This document shows positions 20,201 to 31,746 of a stretch of 52,277 bases of DNA, piece by piece (position 1 is the stretch's first letter; every line of letters begins with the position of its first letter). The notes beneath the pieces were generated by a model that saw only the letters and a program-made list of their open reading frames with translations, did not search any database and had not been told where the DNA came from. The DNA comes from Verrucomicrobiaceae bacterium (GTDB taxonomy: Bacteria; Verrucomicrobiota; Verrucomicrobiia; Verrucomicrobiales; Akkermansiaceae), in NCBI GenBank assembly GCA_027486655.1, contig JAIXOR010000075.1, positions 1 to 52,277 on the forward strand. The letters are read 5' to 3'. The position numbers were made by a program, and so were the translations under genes.

Positions 20201-20400
20201 CAATCTTTTAAAAGCACCAGGCATGCCAGATTGTCGGTGGTTTTTTCGAATGATTGGTTTTTTCCGATCCATCCGTTTGCCGCCCTCACCCAAAGAAATG
20301 GAACGCAGGTCATTCCGCGGTTCTCCGGAGCCTGGAGCAGGACGACAAAATCCTTGAAACACCAGCGTTCCAGCGTATGCGTGATGCAACCTTGAAACTC

Positions 20401-20652
20401 ATGAAAACGACCATCAGCGCACTTCTCGGCCTCGGTGCCGCACTTTTCCTCACCAACTGCGCGGCTCCCGCAGGGCCGAACACCCAGCGCGGCGTGGCCA
20501 CCGGGGCCTTGCTTGGTGCGGCGGCCGGCGGCATCATTGGCCATCAGTCGGGTCGTGGACTTGAAGGCGCAGCCATTGGCGCGGCGGCCGGAGGCACTGC
20601 TGGCGGGCTTTACGGAAACGCCCGCGATCAGGAGCAGTATCGCCGTTATTGA
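20401..20652 (+). CDS. Small glycine-zipper lipoprotein
   Basis: 83 aa. The signal ends in a lipobox LTNC (Cys20). The mature part is a glycine zipper (GALLGAAAGGIIGHQSGRGLEGAAIGAAAGGTAGGLYG) as in OmpA-like/17 kDa-type zipper lipoproteins, with a short polar tail. It probably inserts in or stabilises the outer membrane. An in-frame ATG at 20377 would add eight polar residues before the signal, so 20401 is preferred. The ~195 bp before it hold no gene; the region is T-rich around 20238-20265. Confidence 0.75.
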   Translation: MKTTISALLGLGAALFLTNCAAPAGPNTQRGVATGALLGAAAGGIIGHQSGRGLEGAAIGAAAGGTAGGLYGNARDQEQYRRY

Positions 20653-20768
20653 ATTGCCGAGCGAACCGTTACGCAAATCCGCTTCACCCCGGCTCGCAGG
20701 GCATCCACAACGGGTGCCCTGATTCTTTTCGGGATGATTCCCGGGCCCGGCCCCTCCCAACCACGACC

Positions 20769-22829
20769 ATGCTTCGTTTCCTGACAATCGCCCTAGGCTG
20801 GATCGCGACCAGCGCCCTGCTTCACGCCCAGTTCGGCCTGCCAAGCGCGGCTCCATCCTCCAAGGCGGCCCTGGTCTCCGAGATGCGGTCGATTTCGCCA
20901 GGATCCACATTCCGTGTGGCGCTCAGTCTGAAGCATCCGGAGGGCTGGCACAGCTACTATCAGAACAGCGGCGGAGTGGAGCAGGCACCGGCCATCCGCT
21001 GGACGCTGCCCGAAGGGTTCATGGCGGGGCCGATCCAGTGGCCGGTGCCCGAGGCAAAGGACGGCTTCTTCGGAAAAAGCTTCGTCTATCAGGGAAACCC
21101 GGTGTTTCTCGTCGATCTAACAGCCCCCTCGACCCTTCGCACGGGTGAGACCGTGACCTTGGGGGCGGCGGCCACCTGGCAGATTTGCGAGGATTCCTGC
21201 ATCAACGAACAAAAGGAATTCACGCTGAAACTTCCGGTCGTCGCCACGGCCGAGGCCGATCCGGAGCAAGCCGGGCTGTTTACCAAGGCACGCGCCGCCC
21301 AACCCGCAAGGCCCGATGGCTGGACCTTCAGCGCAAGTCCGCAAGGGCCGGACATCCTGCTGAAGGTGAAGCCGCCGGGTGCCCTGGATCAGGATCCCGT
21401 GGATTTCATCCCGGACCAACCCTTTGTGAAATCCGTCAGTTCCGGTGGGGAGATCCGGCGCGACGGGGATGCCTGGGCGATTCTCTTGAAGCGGGCGGAC
21501 AAGGATGCTCTCGACAACCCGATCCCGCCGGGCGACGCGTTCTCGGGAGTCCTCACCGGGCCGCGTCCGGTGGCGGTGCCGCTGACAAAGATCGGTGCCG
21601 CCGCACCCAATACTCCCGCCGTGGCGCTTTCGTTTGCGAAGTTCCTCCCGATCCTGGGCGGCATGCTGTTAGGCGGGCTGATTCTCAACCTGATGCCCTG
21701 CGTGTTTCCAGTGATCGGCCTCAAGATCATGGGCTTCGTCCAACAGGCCGGGGAAGACCGCCGCAAGATCGTGCTGCACGGGCTGATTTTCGCCCTGGGG
21801 GTCTTCGTCTCGTTTGCCGTGATCAGCGGCATTCTCTTCTCGCTGCGCTCCGCCGGGGGTGGGGATCAAGTGGGATGGGGCTATCAGCTCCAGGATCCGT
21901 GGGTGGTGCTGTGCCTGATGGTTCTCATGTTCGTGCTCGCGCTCAACATGTTCGGCGTGTTCGAGCTGGGAACCTCGGCGACTTCGGTGGGTGGCAATCT
22001 CCAGTCGAAGCAAGGGCTGGGCGGCTCGTTCTTCTCGGGCGTGCTGGCCACGGTCGTCGCCACGCCGTGTTCGGCACCGTTTCTTGGGGCGGCGATCGGT
22101 GCGGCGATCGCCTTGCCCGCGTTCCAGTTCTTCACCGCGTTTGGAGCGATGGCGCTGGGGCTTTCCCTGCCGTATCTGGTGCTTTCGATGTTTCCGAAGC
22201 TCATCGACCGCCTGCCGCGCCCGGGGGTGTGGATGGAAAGCTTCAAGCAGGCGATGTCCTTCCTGCTCTTCGCCACCGCCGGGTTCCTGTTGTGGGTGTA
22301 TGCGGGGATCATCGATCTCGACAATCTGTTAGGACCGGTGTTCGGACTCACCAGCATCGCGGTGGCCTGCTGGATCCACGGGCGCTGGAACCTTCCGCAC
22401 CGCAGCAGCCGCGCCCGTTGTCTTGCGATCGCCTTCAGCGTGATCTTCGCCGCGGCGGGGTTGTTCCTCGCCAAACCGCCCGAGGCCTCGGCCATCGAGT
22501 GGAAACCATGGACGCTGGAGAAACAGGAATCGCTGCTGAAGGAGGGCAAACCGGTTTACATCGACTTCACCGCCAAGTGGTGCGCCACCTGTCAGGTGAA
22601 CAAGAAGCGTGCCTACACTCCGGAAGTCGTCCGATTGATGAAGGAGAAGGGGGTCATCGCTCTCAAGGCGGACAAAACCAAGCCCAACCCCGAGATCGAG
22701 GAAGCCCTCTCGAAGTATGGACGCACCGCCATCCCGGTGAATGTGCTGCTGGCACCCGGGAAAGATCCGGTGATCCTGCCCGAGTTGCTGGCACCCGCCG
22801 ATGTCGAGAAGGCGCTGCGCGGTCTATAA
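20769..22829 (+). CDS. dsbD: Thiol:disulfide interchange protein DsbD family
   Basis: 686 aa, three modules. Signal peptide 1-21; a periplasmic DsbD-α/DsbC-like domain with the cysteine pair in QICEDSCINE (~C140, C144); a membrane domain of about eight helices with LMPCVFPVIGLKIMG (~C311) and ATPCSAPFLGAA (~C434); and a C-terminal thioredoxin domain with WCATC (~604-608). It carries electrons from cytoplasmic thioredoxin to periplasmic reductases. The ATG at 20769 gives the signal peptide. It is convergent with cinA; the stops overlap by six bases. Confidence 0.93.
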   Translation: MLRFLTIALGWIATSALLHAQFGLPSAAPSSKAALVSEMRSISPGSTFRVALSLKHPEGWHSYYQNSGGVEQAPAIRWTLPEGFMAGPIQWPVPEAKDGFFGKSFVYQGNPVFLVDLTAPSTLRTGETVTLGAAATWQICEDSCINEQKEFTLKLPVVATAEADPEQAGLFTKARAAQPARPDGWTFSASPQGPDILLKVKPPGALDQDPVDFIPDQPFVKSVSSGGEIRRDGDAWAILLKRADKDALDNPIPPGDAFSGVLTGPRPVAVPLTKIGAAAPNTPAVALSFAKFLPILGGMLLGGLILNLMPCVFPVIGLKIMGFVQQAGEDRRKIVLHGLIFALGVFVSFAVISGILFSLRSAGGGDQVGWGYQLQDPWVVLCLMVLMFVLALNMFGVFELGTSATSVGGNLQSKQGLGGSFFSGVLATVVATPCSAPFLGAAIGAAIALPAFQFFTAFGAMALGLSLPYLVLSMFPKLIDRLPRPGVWMESFKQAMSFLLFATAGFLLWVYAGIIDLDNLLGPVFGLTSIAVACWIHGRWNLPHRSSRARCLAIAFSVIFAAAGLFLAKPPEASAIEWKPWTLEKQESLLKEGKPVYIDFTAKWCATCQVNKKRAYTPEVVRLMKEKGVIALKADKTKPNPEIEEALSKYGRTAIPVNVLLAPGKDPVILPELLAPADVEKALRGL

Positions 22830-24059
22830 CCCGAGCACGTGCCGCCTGACGGCTTCCAGGGCCGCCTGGCTCACAGCGAGCTTGAAATCGTGCCGGTTGC
22901 GTGGGTGAAACACCTTGAAGGCGGTGGTTTCCGCGCCTTTTGCGGCGAGTCCGATCCATGCGGTTCCCACGGGTTTTTCATCGCTCCCGCCATCGGGGCC
23001 TGCGATGCCGGTGACCGATACGGCGACGTCCGCGCCGGACGCCGCGAGGGCCCCGGCGGCCATCTGGCGGGCGACCACTTCGCTCACCGCGCCATGGATT
23101 TCGAGGTCGCCCGGGGAAACACCGAGCAGCGAGATCTTGGCCGCATTCGCATAGGTCGCAAACCCGTGGGTGAAGACCGCACTTGCGCCGGGCACGTTGG
23201 TGAGGCGGTGCGAGATCAGCCCGCCGGTGCAACTTTCCGCGGTGGCGAGCGTCATCGTGCGTTCCGTGAGAAGACGGACGACGGTGGCCTCAAGCGAGGA
23301 TCCATCATCGCTGATGAGGAAGGACGAGAATCTGCCGAGAGCGATCCGGCGGCCTTCCTCAAGCGCGGCGGGCGGGCCGATCAAACGAAGGTCCACCTCG
23401 CCGATGTGGGCGCAGTATCCGTATTCCAGCCCGGGGATGGCGGCGAGTTCCGCGTCGATGCCTTGGTGGAAGTCGCTCTCGCCGATGCCGGTGAACTTGA
23501 GTTCGAGAACCGAAGGCGGGTTTTCCACGCCGGAGAGAGCGCGCAGGCGCGGAAACACCTCGGCATGGGCCATCGGATAGAGTTCGCGCGGCGGCCCGGG
23601 CAGCAGGAAGACCGCGCAGTTCGAGCGGCCGTTGAGGCGGGGCGGCACATAGACTCCGGGGGCGGTGCCATTCGGGTTGGGCAGCACATCACAACCCACC
23701 GGAACGAGCGCTTGTTTGAGATTGGCCTGGGCCATGGGCCTGCCGCGCAAGGCGAAGAAATTCTCAAGGGACCGCAGCGCCGCCTCGTCGGTGATGAGGT
23801 CGATGCCAAGCACCTCCGCAGTGATTTCGCGGGTGAGGTCATCGCTGGTGGGGCCGAGGCCGCCGGTGACGATCAGGGCATCCGCGCGGGCGACCGACTC
23901 GCTCATGGCATCGCGGATGGCGTCGCCATCCGGCACGGTGGTCTGGCGGGAGATGCGCAGGCCGAGTTTGAAGAGCTCGCGGCCGAACCAAGCGGCGTGG
24001 GTGTTCACGGTGTTTCCTAACAGAAGCTCCGTGCCGGTATTGAGGATCTCGATGCGCAT
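22824..24059 (-). CDS. cinA: CinA-family protein (nicotinamide-nucleotide amidase type)
   Basis: 411 aa with the full two-domain build. The N-terminal MoCF-like domain (MRIEILNTGTELLLGNTVNTHA, ALIVTGGLGPTSDDLTRE) belongs to the CinA/COG1058 family, and the C-terminal CinA domain (LATAESCTGGLISHRLTNVPGAS, VSVTGIAGPDGGS, ~260-405) is the NMN-deamidase type. Predicted to recycle pyridine nucleotides. ATG 24059 begins exactly at the family start; an upstream frame runs into a terminator. Confidence 0.94.
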   Translation of the reverse strand: MRIEILNTGTELLLGNTVNTHAAWFGRELFKLGLRISRQTTVPDGDAIRDAMSESVARADALIVTGGLGPTSDDLTREITAEVLGIDLITDEAALRSLENFFALRGRPMAQANLKQALVPVGCDVLPNPNGTAPGVYVPPRLNGRSNCAVFLLPGPPRELYPMAHAEVFPRLRALSGVENPPSVLELKFTGIGESDFHQGIDAELAAIPGLEYGYCAHIGEVDLRLIGPPAALEEGRRIALGRFSSFLISDDGSSLEATVVRLLTERTMTLATAESCTGGLISHRLTNVPGASAVFTHGFATYANAAKISLLGVSPGDLEIHGAVSEVVARQMAAGALAASGADVAVSVTGIAGPDGGSDEKPVGTAWIGLAAKGAETTAFKVFHPRNRHDFKLAVSQAALEAVRRHVLGL

Positions 24060-24102
24060 GGGCGGATATTCGGCGAGGATGCCGTGGAGACAACCGGAAA
24101 AC

Positions 24103-24133
24103 AAAAACGCCGCTCCCGTGACAGGAGCGGCGT
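24103..24133 (-). terminator. Intrinsic terminator of the thioredoxin-fold gene
   Basis: Ten-pair perfect stem ACGCCGCTCC / GGAGCGGCGT with a 7-base loop. On the minus strand the 3' arm is followed by TTTTTG (plus-strand A-run 24103-24107). It lies 27 bp beyond the stop of the gene at 24161 and separates it from cinA. Confidence 0.92.
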
Positions 24134-24160
24134 GTGTGCAATCCGTGTGGATCGAAGGAA

Positions 24161-25117
24161 TCACTCCTCCTCTTCATCGCCCTCACCGGCGGCGGGGCCG
24201 CCCTTCATGGCGGACTCGAGCTGCTTGCGGAAGCCGTCGATCTGCTCGTTCATCTCGCTCTCGGGATGGAAGGCCTTGGCCTCATCGATCGCCTTGAGGG
24301 CATCCTCGAATTTCTTTTCCTGGGCGAAGATCGCGGCGCGGATCAGCATGACTTCCTGGGTCTCGTTCTTGCCGAAGCCGCCTTCCTTGAGGGTTTTTTC
24401 CACGAGTTCGAGCGCGCCCTTGTGGTCTTCCTTCTGGGCGAAACCCTGGAGCTCCGCCTGGAAGTCCGCATAGCGTTTCTTGGCCTCGGATTTCTTGGCA
24501 AATCCGGTCTCGTCCTTGGGATCGGCGGCCTTGATCTGATCGGCGATGTCGCCGTAGAAATTTCCGACCATTGCATCTTCCAGCCCCATGGAGTCGAGCG
24601 CGGCGATGAGGGCCTTGGCCTTGGCGGTTCCTTCCGCTTTGGCGGCGGAGGCGAAGGCTTCGTCCCGCTTTGCCTTGCGGCCGCGGAGTTCGTTGAGGTG
24701 CTCCACGTACTTTTCAGGGCCGCCCTTCTCGTATCCGGTCGCGGCGTAGGGTTTGCCGGTGGCATCGCAGAGCAGGATCGTGGGATAGCCTTGCACGGCA
24801 TACTTCTCGCCCAGCTCCTGGTTCTGCTTTTGGGTGGCTTCGGAGAGCTTGGATTTGTCGTTCGGGAAATCCAGCTCGACGAGCACGAAGGAGTCCTTCA
24901 CGCCCGCCTTGAAGGCATCGTGTTTGAAGACCTCGTCGTTGAGCTTGATGCACCAGCCGCACCAGTCAGAGCCGGTGAAGTCGATCAGAAGGTCCTTTTT
25001 GCCCTCAGCCGCCAGTTTCTTGGAAGCTTCGTAATCGGAGGACCAGCCCTCGCCGCCCGCGAAGGAAGCGCCGTGAAGCGCCATCATCGCGGCGCAGACA
25101 ATCATCGTGTGTTTCAT
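24161..25117 (-). CDS. Exported thioredoxin-fold protein with helical C-terminal region
   Basis: 318 aa. A signal peptide (residues 1-20, ending ASFAGG) precedes a thioredoxin-like domain (~25-150) with the active site DWCGWC (C53, C56) and a GYPTILLCDATGKP strand. The remaining ~160 residues are charged, alanine-rich helices, possibly TPR-like (FAQKEDHKGALELVEKTLKEG, FAQEKKFEDALKAIDEAK), and the protein ends in an acidic GDEEEE tail. Likely a periplasmic thiol oxidoreductase; the C-terminal part is uncharacterised. It follows the methionine synthase C-terminal gene by 58 bp on the same strand and has its own terminator. Confidence 0.83.
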   Translation of the reverse strand: MKHTMIVCAAMMALHGASFAGGEGWSSDYEASKKLAAEGKKDLLIDFTGSDWCGWCIKLNDEVFKHDAFKAGVKDSFVLVELDFPNDKSKLSEATQKQNQELGEKYAVQGYPTILLCDATGKPYAATGYEKGGPEKYVEHLNELRGRKAKRDEAFASAAKAEGTAKAKALIAALDSMGLEDAMVGNFYGDIADQIKAADPKDETGFAKKSEAKKRYADFQAELQGFAQKEDHKGALELVEKTLKEGGFGKNETQEVMLIRAAIFAQEKKFEDALKAIDEAKAFHPESEMNEQIDGFRKQLESAMKGGPAAGEGDEEEE

Positions 25118-25175
25118 AGGATCGCTGAAAGCCTGACCCCGGGTCAAAGCGGCGTCCAGCGGAATCCCGGGGGGC

Positions 25176-27938
<2,763 letters not shown>

Positions 27939-27956
27939 TTGAAGCGAAACGCGGAG
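27939..27956. repeat. Terminal inverted repeat of the GxxExxY element (metH-C side)
   Basis: TTGAAGCGAAACGCGGAG, an exact inverted match of 28428-28445. The metH C-terminal gene starts at the adjacent base. Confidence 0.9.
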
Positions 27957-27988
27957 ATGCGGAGTGCGCGGAGGAAGTCGCGGAGGGT

Positions 27989-28387
27989 TTATTGAGGGAA
28001 GTTGATGACGTGACGTTTGATTCCGTCCTTGAGAAGAGTCACATGGAAATTGATCAGCAAGCCGAGACACTTGCCGGAAAGCTTCATGTAGGTGTGGATC
28101 TGGGCCTCGTGGATCGGAAGCAGCGCGGGAACCGTTTTCAGTTCGACCACGATGGCATCCTCCACGAGGAGATCGATTCGATAGGCCTCCTCTTCCAGGA
28201 CTTCGCCTTTGTAAACCACAGGGGCCGCCACTTGGCGGACAGACTGGATTCCGCGCAACCGAAGTTCTTTGGAAAGAGCGGATTCATAGACTCTTTCAAG
28301 CAGACCAGGGCCGAATTCACGGTGCACTTCCATCGCGGAATCAATGATGATGCCGGACAAGCCATTGAGCTCCTCTTTTGTTTTCAT
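27989..28387 (-). CDS. GxxExxY protein, PD-(D/E)XK nuclease-superfamily-like
   Basis: 132 aa. The name-giving motif is GLLERVY (G28, E31, Y34). A PD-(D/E)XK-like core is seen as [15 protein letters not shown] (D72, E82, K84), as in the PDDEXK_3 group. The C-terminus [19 protein letters not shown] is also typical. The biochemical role of this family is not known; such genes are scattered in Verrucomicrobiota, Planctomycetota and others, often with CTTTGCG/CGCGGAG-type repeats around them. Here it separates the two methionine synthase genes and is probably co-transcribed with them: 54 bp after metH-N and 50 bp before metH-C. Confidence 0.9.
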   Translation of the reverse strand: MKTKEELNGLSGIIIDSAMEVHREFGPGLLERVYESALSKELRLRGIQSVRQVAAPVVYKGEVLEEEAYRIDLLVEDAIVVELKTVPALLPIHEAQIHTYMKLSGKCLGLLINFHVTLLKDGIKRHVINFPQ

Positions 28388-28427
28388 GGTCTCTAAAACT
28401 CAGCGAACGACTCAGCGTTCTCAGCGA

Positions 28428-28445
28428 CTCCGCGTTTCGCTTCAA
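28428..28445. repeat. Terminal inverted repeat of the GxxExxY element (metH-N side)
   Basis: CTCCGCGTTTCGCTTCAA, the exact reverse complement of 27939-27956. Its first bases on the coding strand (TTGA) provide the stop codon of the upstream methionine synthase half. Confidence 0.9.
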
Positions 28446-29536
28446 CCCACCACCGGCACTTCCCTCGGTTTCCTGCCGGCCACGCCCTTGGCGATGGCGG
28501 CGACGTGTTCCGGGGTGTTGCCGCAGCATCCGCCGGCGAGGTTGAGCAGGCCGGCCTCGGCGAAGTCCGCCATGAGTTTCTCCATGTGGTGGGGCTCCAG
28601 ATCGAAGCCGGTGGGGGCGAGGGGATTGGGCAGTCCGGCGTTCGGATAACAGGAAACGCAGGTGCAGGCGCAGCCGGAGAGTTCCTCCAGATGGGGGCGC
28701 ATGAGATCGGGGCCGAGCGAGCAGTTGAGCCCGATGGCCAGCGGGCGGGTGTGGGCGAAGGCATTCCAGAAGGCCTCCACCTTTTGGGCGGAGATCATGG
28801 TTTCCCCGCCGAGACCGACGGCGGCGGAGATGATGAGCGGGAGGCGGAGTTGGGATTCGTCGAAAACTTCCTGCACGGCCACGGCGGCCGCCTTGGCGTT
28901 GAGGGAATCGAAGATGGTCTCGATCATCAGGATGTCGCAACCGCCCTCGATGAGCGCGCGGACCTGGTGTTTGTAGGCTTCCAGCACCTGATCGAAGGTG
29001 ACCACGCGGAATCCGGGGTCCTCGGGGTCGGGCGAGTTGGTGAGGGAAACGGTGAGCGGCCCGATTGCGCCGGCGACGTAGCGCTTGCGCCCGGTATCGC
29101 TGCCGATGTTGTCCGCCCACTTGCGGCAGAGTCGTGAGGACTCGACGTTCATTTCCCAGGCGAGTTCGTTGAGGAACGGGTTCTCGATGATTTTCTGGAA
29201 GAACTCCGGATCCTTGCGGCCGCCGTGTTCGCGCGGGTCTTCGACGAAGAATTCGCTCTGGGCGATGCCGGTGGCCGAGAAGGTGTTGGTTTCGCAGATA
29301 TCGGAGCCTGCCTCATAGAAGCGCTTGTGGATGTCTCCGATGACTTCGGGGCGGGTGATGCTGAGGATGTCGCCGTTGTTGAGCAGGTCCTTCGAGGAAT
29401 CCGCGAAGCGGCTGCCGCGGGCATCCGTCTCGTTGAGGCCGTAGGTGCGGATGGTGGTGCCCATGGCCCCGTCGAGCACGAGGATGCGTTCGGAGAGGGC
29501 TTTTTGGAGTTCCGTCGTGAAATCAGGCTGCGGCAT
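28442..29536 (-). CDS. metH: Methionine synthase, homocysteine-binding part (split MetH)
   Basis: 364 aa homocysteine S-methyltransferase domain. RILVLDGAMGTTIRTYGLNE opens as in MetH; the zinc-ligand cysteines are in GLNCSLGP (~270) and GGCCGNTPEHV (~337). It ends GRKPREVPVVG, the point where intact MetH would run into its pterin domain (cf. the APRKLPE...RLSGLEP linker of E. coli MetH). It binds homocysteine through zinc for methyl transfer from methylcobalamin, carried by the other chain. The stop codon is created by the inserted inverted repeat. A 16 bp palindrome lies 46 bp upstream. Confidence 0.93.
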   Translation of the reverse strand: MPQPDFTTELQKALSERILVLDGAMGTTIRTYGLNETDARGSRFADSSKDLLNNGDILSITRPEVIGDIHKRFYEAGSDICETNTFSATGIAQSEFFVEDPREHGGRKDPEFFQKIIENPFLNELAWEMNVESSRLCRKWADNIGSDTGRKRYVAGAIGPLTVSLTNSPDPEDPGFRVVTFDQVLEAYKHQVRALIEGGCDILMIETIFDSLNAKAAAVAVQEVFDESQLRLPLIISAAVGLGGETMISAQKVEAFWNAFAHTRPLAIGLNCSLGPDLMRPHLEELSGCACTCVSCYPNAGLPNPLAPTGFDLEPHHMEKLMADFAEAGLLNLAGGCCGNTPEHVAAIAKGVAGRKPREVPVVG

Positions 29537-29582
29537 GCCGGGGATTTAGCGGTTTTCCGCTGCATGCTCAAGAATCAAATCG

Positions 29583-29598
29583 TCATATCCGGATATGA
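29583..29598. promoter_or_regulatory. 16-bp palindrome upstream of metH, candidate operator
   Basis: TCATATCCGGATATGA is a perfect dyad in the 172 bp divergent spacer between metH and the DUF2723 gene. It has the form of a homodimeric winged-helix (for example ArsR/SahR-type) site. No regulator gene is nearby, and no SAM or SAH riboswitch core was recognised, so assignment is inference. Confidence 0.45.
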
Positions 29599-29708
29599 TG
29601 ATGGGAATTTGTCGATTTTCCCCATCCGACACCGTGAAGTCGGGAGGCTTCGGGGCTGGCTGAGAAAGTGGATTGTCGCGAAGGCGGCCGGCACCTAGCC
29701 TGCACGGC

Positions 29709-31679
29709 ATGCCTCAGGAAATGCCCCCGCAGCAGGCCTTTGGGTCGGAGGACCGGATAGCGACCGTGGTCACGGCGCTGATGACGCTCGGGGTGTATTT
29801 GGCGACTTTGGCGCCATCGGTGGTGGGTGGAGATGCCGGTGAGTTGATCGCGGGAACGGCCAGTGGCGGCGTGCTGCACCCGCCTGGGTATCCGCTCTAT
29901 GCGTTGTTGGGAAAAGTGTTCCTGTGCCTGCCATTGGGGGAGGCGGCCGTGCGGATGAACCTGTTTTCGGCGGTATGCGGGGTGGCGGCGGCGGTGATGC
30001 TGCAGCGGACGACGGCGCGTTGGAGCGGCTCTCCGTGGGCGGGCGTGGTGGCGGCGGCCTGTTTTGCATTTTGCCCGGTGGTCTGGGAGCACGCGGTGGG
30101 GGCGGAGGTGTTTGCCCTGCATCACGTCATGGTGGCGGCGCTGCTGTGGCTTGCGGTGGCCTATGCGGAGACCTCCGAACCACGCTGGGTGTGGATCGGG
30201 GCGGGGATCGCTGCGCTGGGAATGAGCCACCACCATACCTTGGTGTTTTTCGCGGTCCCGATGGCGCTTTGGCCGCTGTGGCGGCAGCCAGCGTATTGGC
30301 TGAAACCGAAGCGCCTTTTCGCGCTGGTGGGGATCGGCATCGCCGGGTTGCTGCCCTATGCCTGGCTGCCTGCGGCTTCGGCATCCCCAGCGCCGGTTTC
30401 CTGGGGAGACTGGACGACGCTGGAGGGTGCGTGGCGGCATTTCACCCGTGCGGACTACGGCACGCTCCAGCTGGCCTCCGGGGAAGTGGCCAGCACGGGT
30501 GGCTGGGGCTCCCGGTTGGCGGCGTGGGTGGTTTTCCAGGGAAATGCGACAGGCTGGATCGGCTTGATCCTTGCCGCGATCGGACTGTCCAAAGCTGGAT
30601 CCGGGCGGCACGGCAGGGTTCTGGGGACCGGGACGCTGGCGCTTGTGGGTTTCTACATTCTGGCATTCAACCACCTCGCGAACCTCTCTCCGGATGACCC
30701 GCTGATTCACTCGGTGCTCGCGCGGTTCTGGACGGCGCCCCACCTGGTGGTATGCGCCTGGCTTGGACTGGGTTGGGCTTGGGTGACCCGGAAATCCAAG
30801 CACGTTTCGAGGGTCGGAGCCGTGTTGGTTTCCGCGCTTTTGATCACCGCATCGTGGGGCAAGGCGGATCGATCGAAGGCACGGGAATTCAGCGACTATG
30901 GTGCGGGCTGGATCGATGTCCTGCCACCCGGGGCCACCCTTCTCGCCCGCGGCGATCTGATCGTGAACTGCATCGGATATCGTCAGGTCTGCACCGGACT
31001 GCGAGGCGATGTCCGCGTTCTTGATCTCGAAAGGATGACCTACGCTTGGCACAGCAAGGCGCTCAAGCGGAGGCTGCCTGAGCTCAAGCTGCCCGGAGAC
31101 CGCTATCATCCGGGGGCACCGGGCTGTTACTCGATCTCCACCCTCATCGCAGCGAACCCCGGACTCGGCCCCTGGTTTGTCGCAGGGGATCTCAGTGCGG
31201 GTGAGATCGCAGGTCTTCCCGGTTGGTCGCTGCGCCCGCATGGACTCGGGTGGAGGCTGGCCCCACCGGGTGAGGCTCTCGATTTCGGCAAGTGGTGGGT
31301 GGAAAGCGAGGCCAGCCTGCCCGGTTTTCCACCGCCCTCGCCACACCGCATCGCTGTGGATCCCTGGGCGGCCGCGGTGGCCAACGATCGATTCGAGGCC
31401 GCCAATCGCCGCGGGGTTTTCGCGCTGGAAATCGCCGCGGCCAACCAGAACTCTCCCGGCATCCTGAGAAAGGCCGTGGGGGTGTTCGGGCCGCTGGCGG
31501 CACAGCCGGGCGCACCGGCGCGAGCTCAAAAGAATCTCGGGCTCGCCTGGCAAAGGCTCGAGGGCCGCGATCCGAACGCACGGAAAAACGCCAAAGCCGC
31601 CTGGCAGCGCTTTCTCGAACTCGACGGCGGCAATGACAAGGACACGGCCGCCATCCGCCAGTGGCTGCAATCGCCCTGA
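29709..31679 (+). CDS. DUF2723 / TMEM260-like membrane glycosyltransferase (GT-C fold)
   Basis: 656 aa. The N-terminal ~360 residues form about ten hydrophobic helices. The first loop carries the family hallmark GGDAGELI (D42, E45) followed by HPPGYPLYALLGK (57-69), as in human TMEM260 and other DUF2723 proteins; the acidic residues would be catalytic in a GT-C transferase using a polyprenyl-phosphate sugar. A periplasmic C-terminal region follows, ending in TPR-like helices (QKNLGLAWQRLEG). Human TMEM260 is an O-mannosyltransferase for IPT domains. The next gene encodes 14 IPT domains and the one after it a Dol-P-Man synthase-like enzyme, so I infer O-mannosylation of the neighbour. The ATG at 29709 starts the conserved region; a TTG-type extension is possible. 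Confidence 0.85.
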   Translation: MPQEMPPQQAFGSEDRIATVVTALMTLGVYLATLAPSVVGGDAGELIAGTASGGVLHPPGYPLYALLGKVFLCLPLGEAAVRMNLFSAVCGVAAAVMLQRTTARWSGSPWAGVVAAACFAFCPVVWEHAVGAEVFALHHVMVAALLWLAVAYAETSEPRWVWIGAGIAALGMSHHHTLVFFAVPMALWPLWRQPAYWLKPKRLFALVGIGIAGLLPYAWLPAASASPAPVSWGDWTTLEGAWRHFTRADYGTLQLASGEVASTGGWGSRLAAWVVFQGNATGWIGLILAAIGLSKAGSGRHGRVLGTGTLALVGFYILAFNHLANLSPDDPLIHSVLARFWTAPHLVVCAWLGLGWAWVTRKSKHVSRVGAVLVSALLITASWGKADRSKAREFSDYGAGWIDVLPPGATLLARGDLIVNCIGYRQVCTGLRGDVRVLDLERMTYAWHSKALKRRLPELKLPGDRYHPGAPGCYSISTLIAANPGLGPWFVAGDLSAGEIAGLPGWSLRPHGLGWRLAPPGEALDFGKWWVESEASLPGFPPPSPHRIAVDPWAAAVANDRFEAANRRGVFALEIAAANQNSPGILRKAVGVFGPLAAQPGAPARAQKNLGLAWQRLEGRDPNARKNAKAAWQRFLELDGGNDKDTAAIRQWLQSP

Positions 31680-31746
31680 GCCGCTTTCCCGGATCGACAA
31701 ACGGCGGGAAACTGGCTTGATTCCCATGCTCCTCCTCCTCCCCACC

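Larger units (their letters stand above)
27939..28445 (-). mobile_element. GxxExxY-type element with perfect 18-bp terminal inverted repeats inside metH
   Basis: The 507 bp segment begins and ends with TTGAAGCGAAACGCGGAG in inverted orientation (27939-27956 and 28428-28445). Inside each end are iterated heptamers of the form CGCKGAG (CGCGGAG/TGCGGAG on one side, CGCTGAG three times on the other). The only gene inside is the GxxExxY protein. The flanking coding DNA is contiguous methionine synthase: the upstream part ends REVPVVG and the downstream part resumes PHALRLSG, which align with neighbouring residues of intact MetH. The repeat supplies the TGA that ends the upstream half. No clear target-site duplication was seen. 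Confidence 0.8.

Noticed and set aside
21185..22849. 554-codon frame overlapping dsbD in another phase
   Set aside because: The dsbD frame carries all DsbD cysteine motifs and TM helices; the alternative frame is compositionally nonsensical.
27939..28070. Longer start for the metH C-terminal gene inside the GxxExxY gene
   Set aside because: The extra 44 residues are read out of frame through the GxxExxY gene and its repeat and are not MetH-like.
29537..29708. SAM or SAH riboswitch before metH
   Set aside because: No recognisable aptamer core; only a DNA palindrome is visible.
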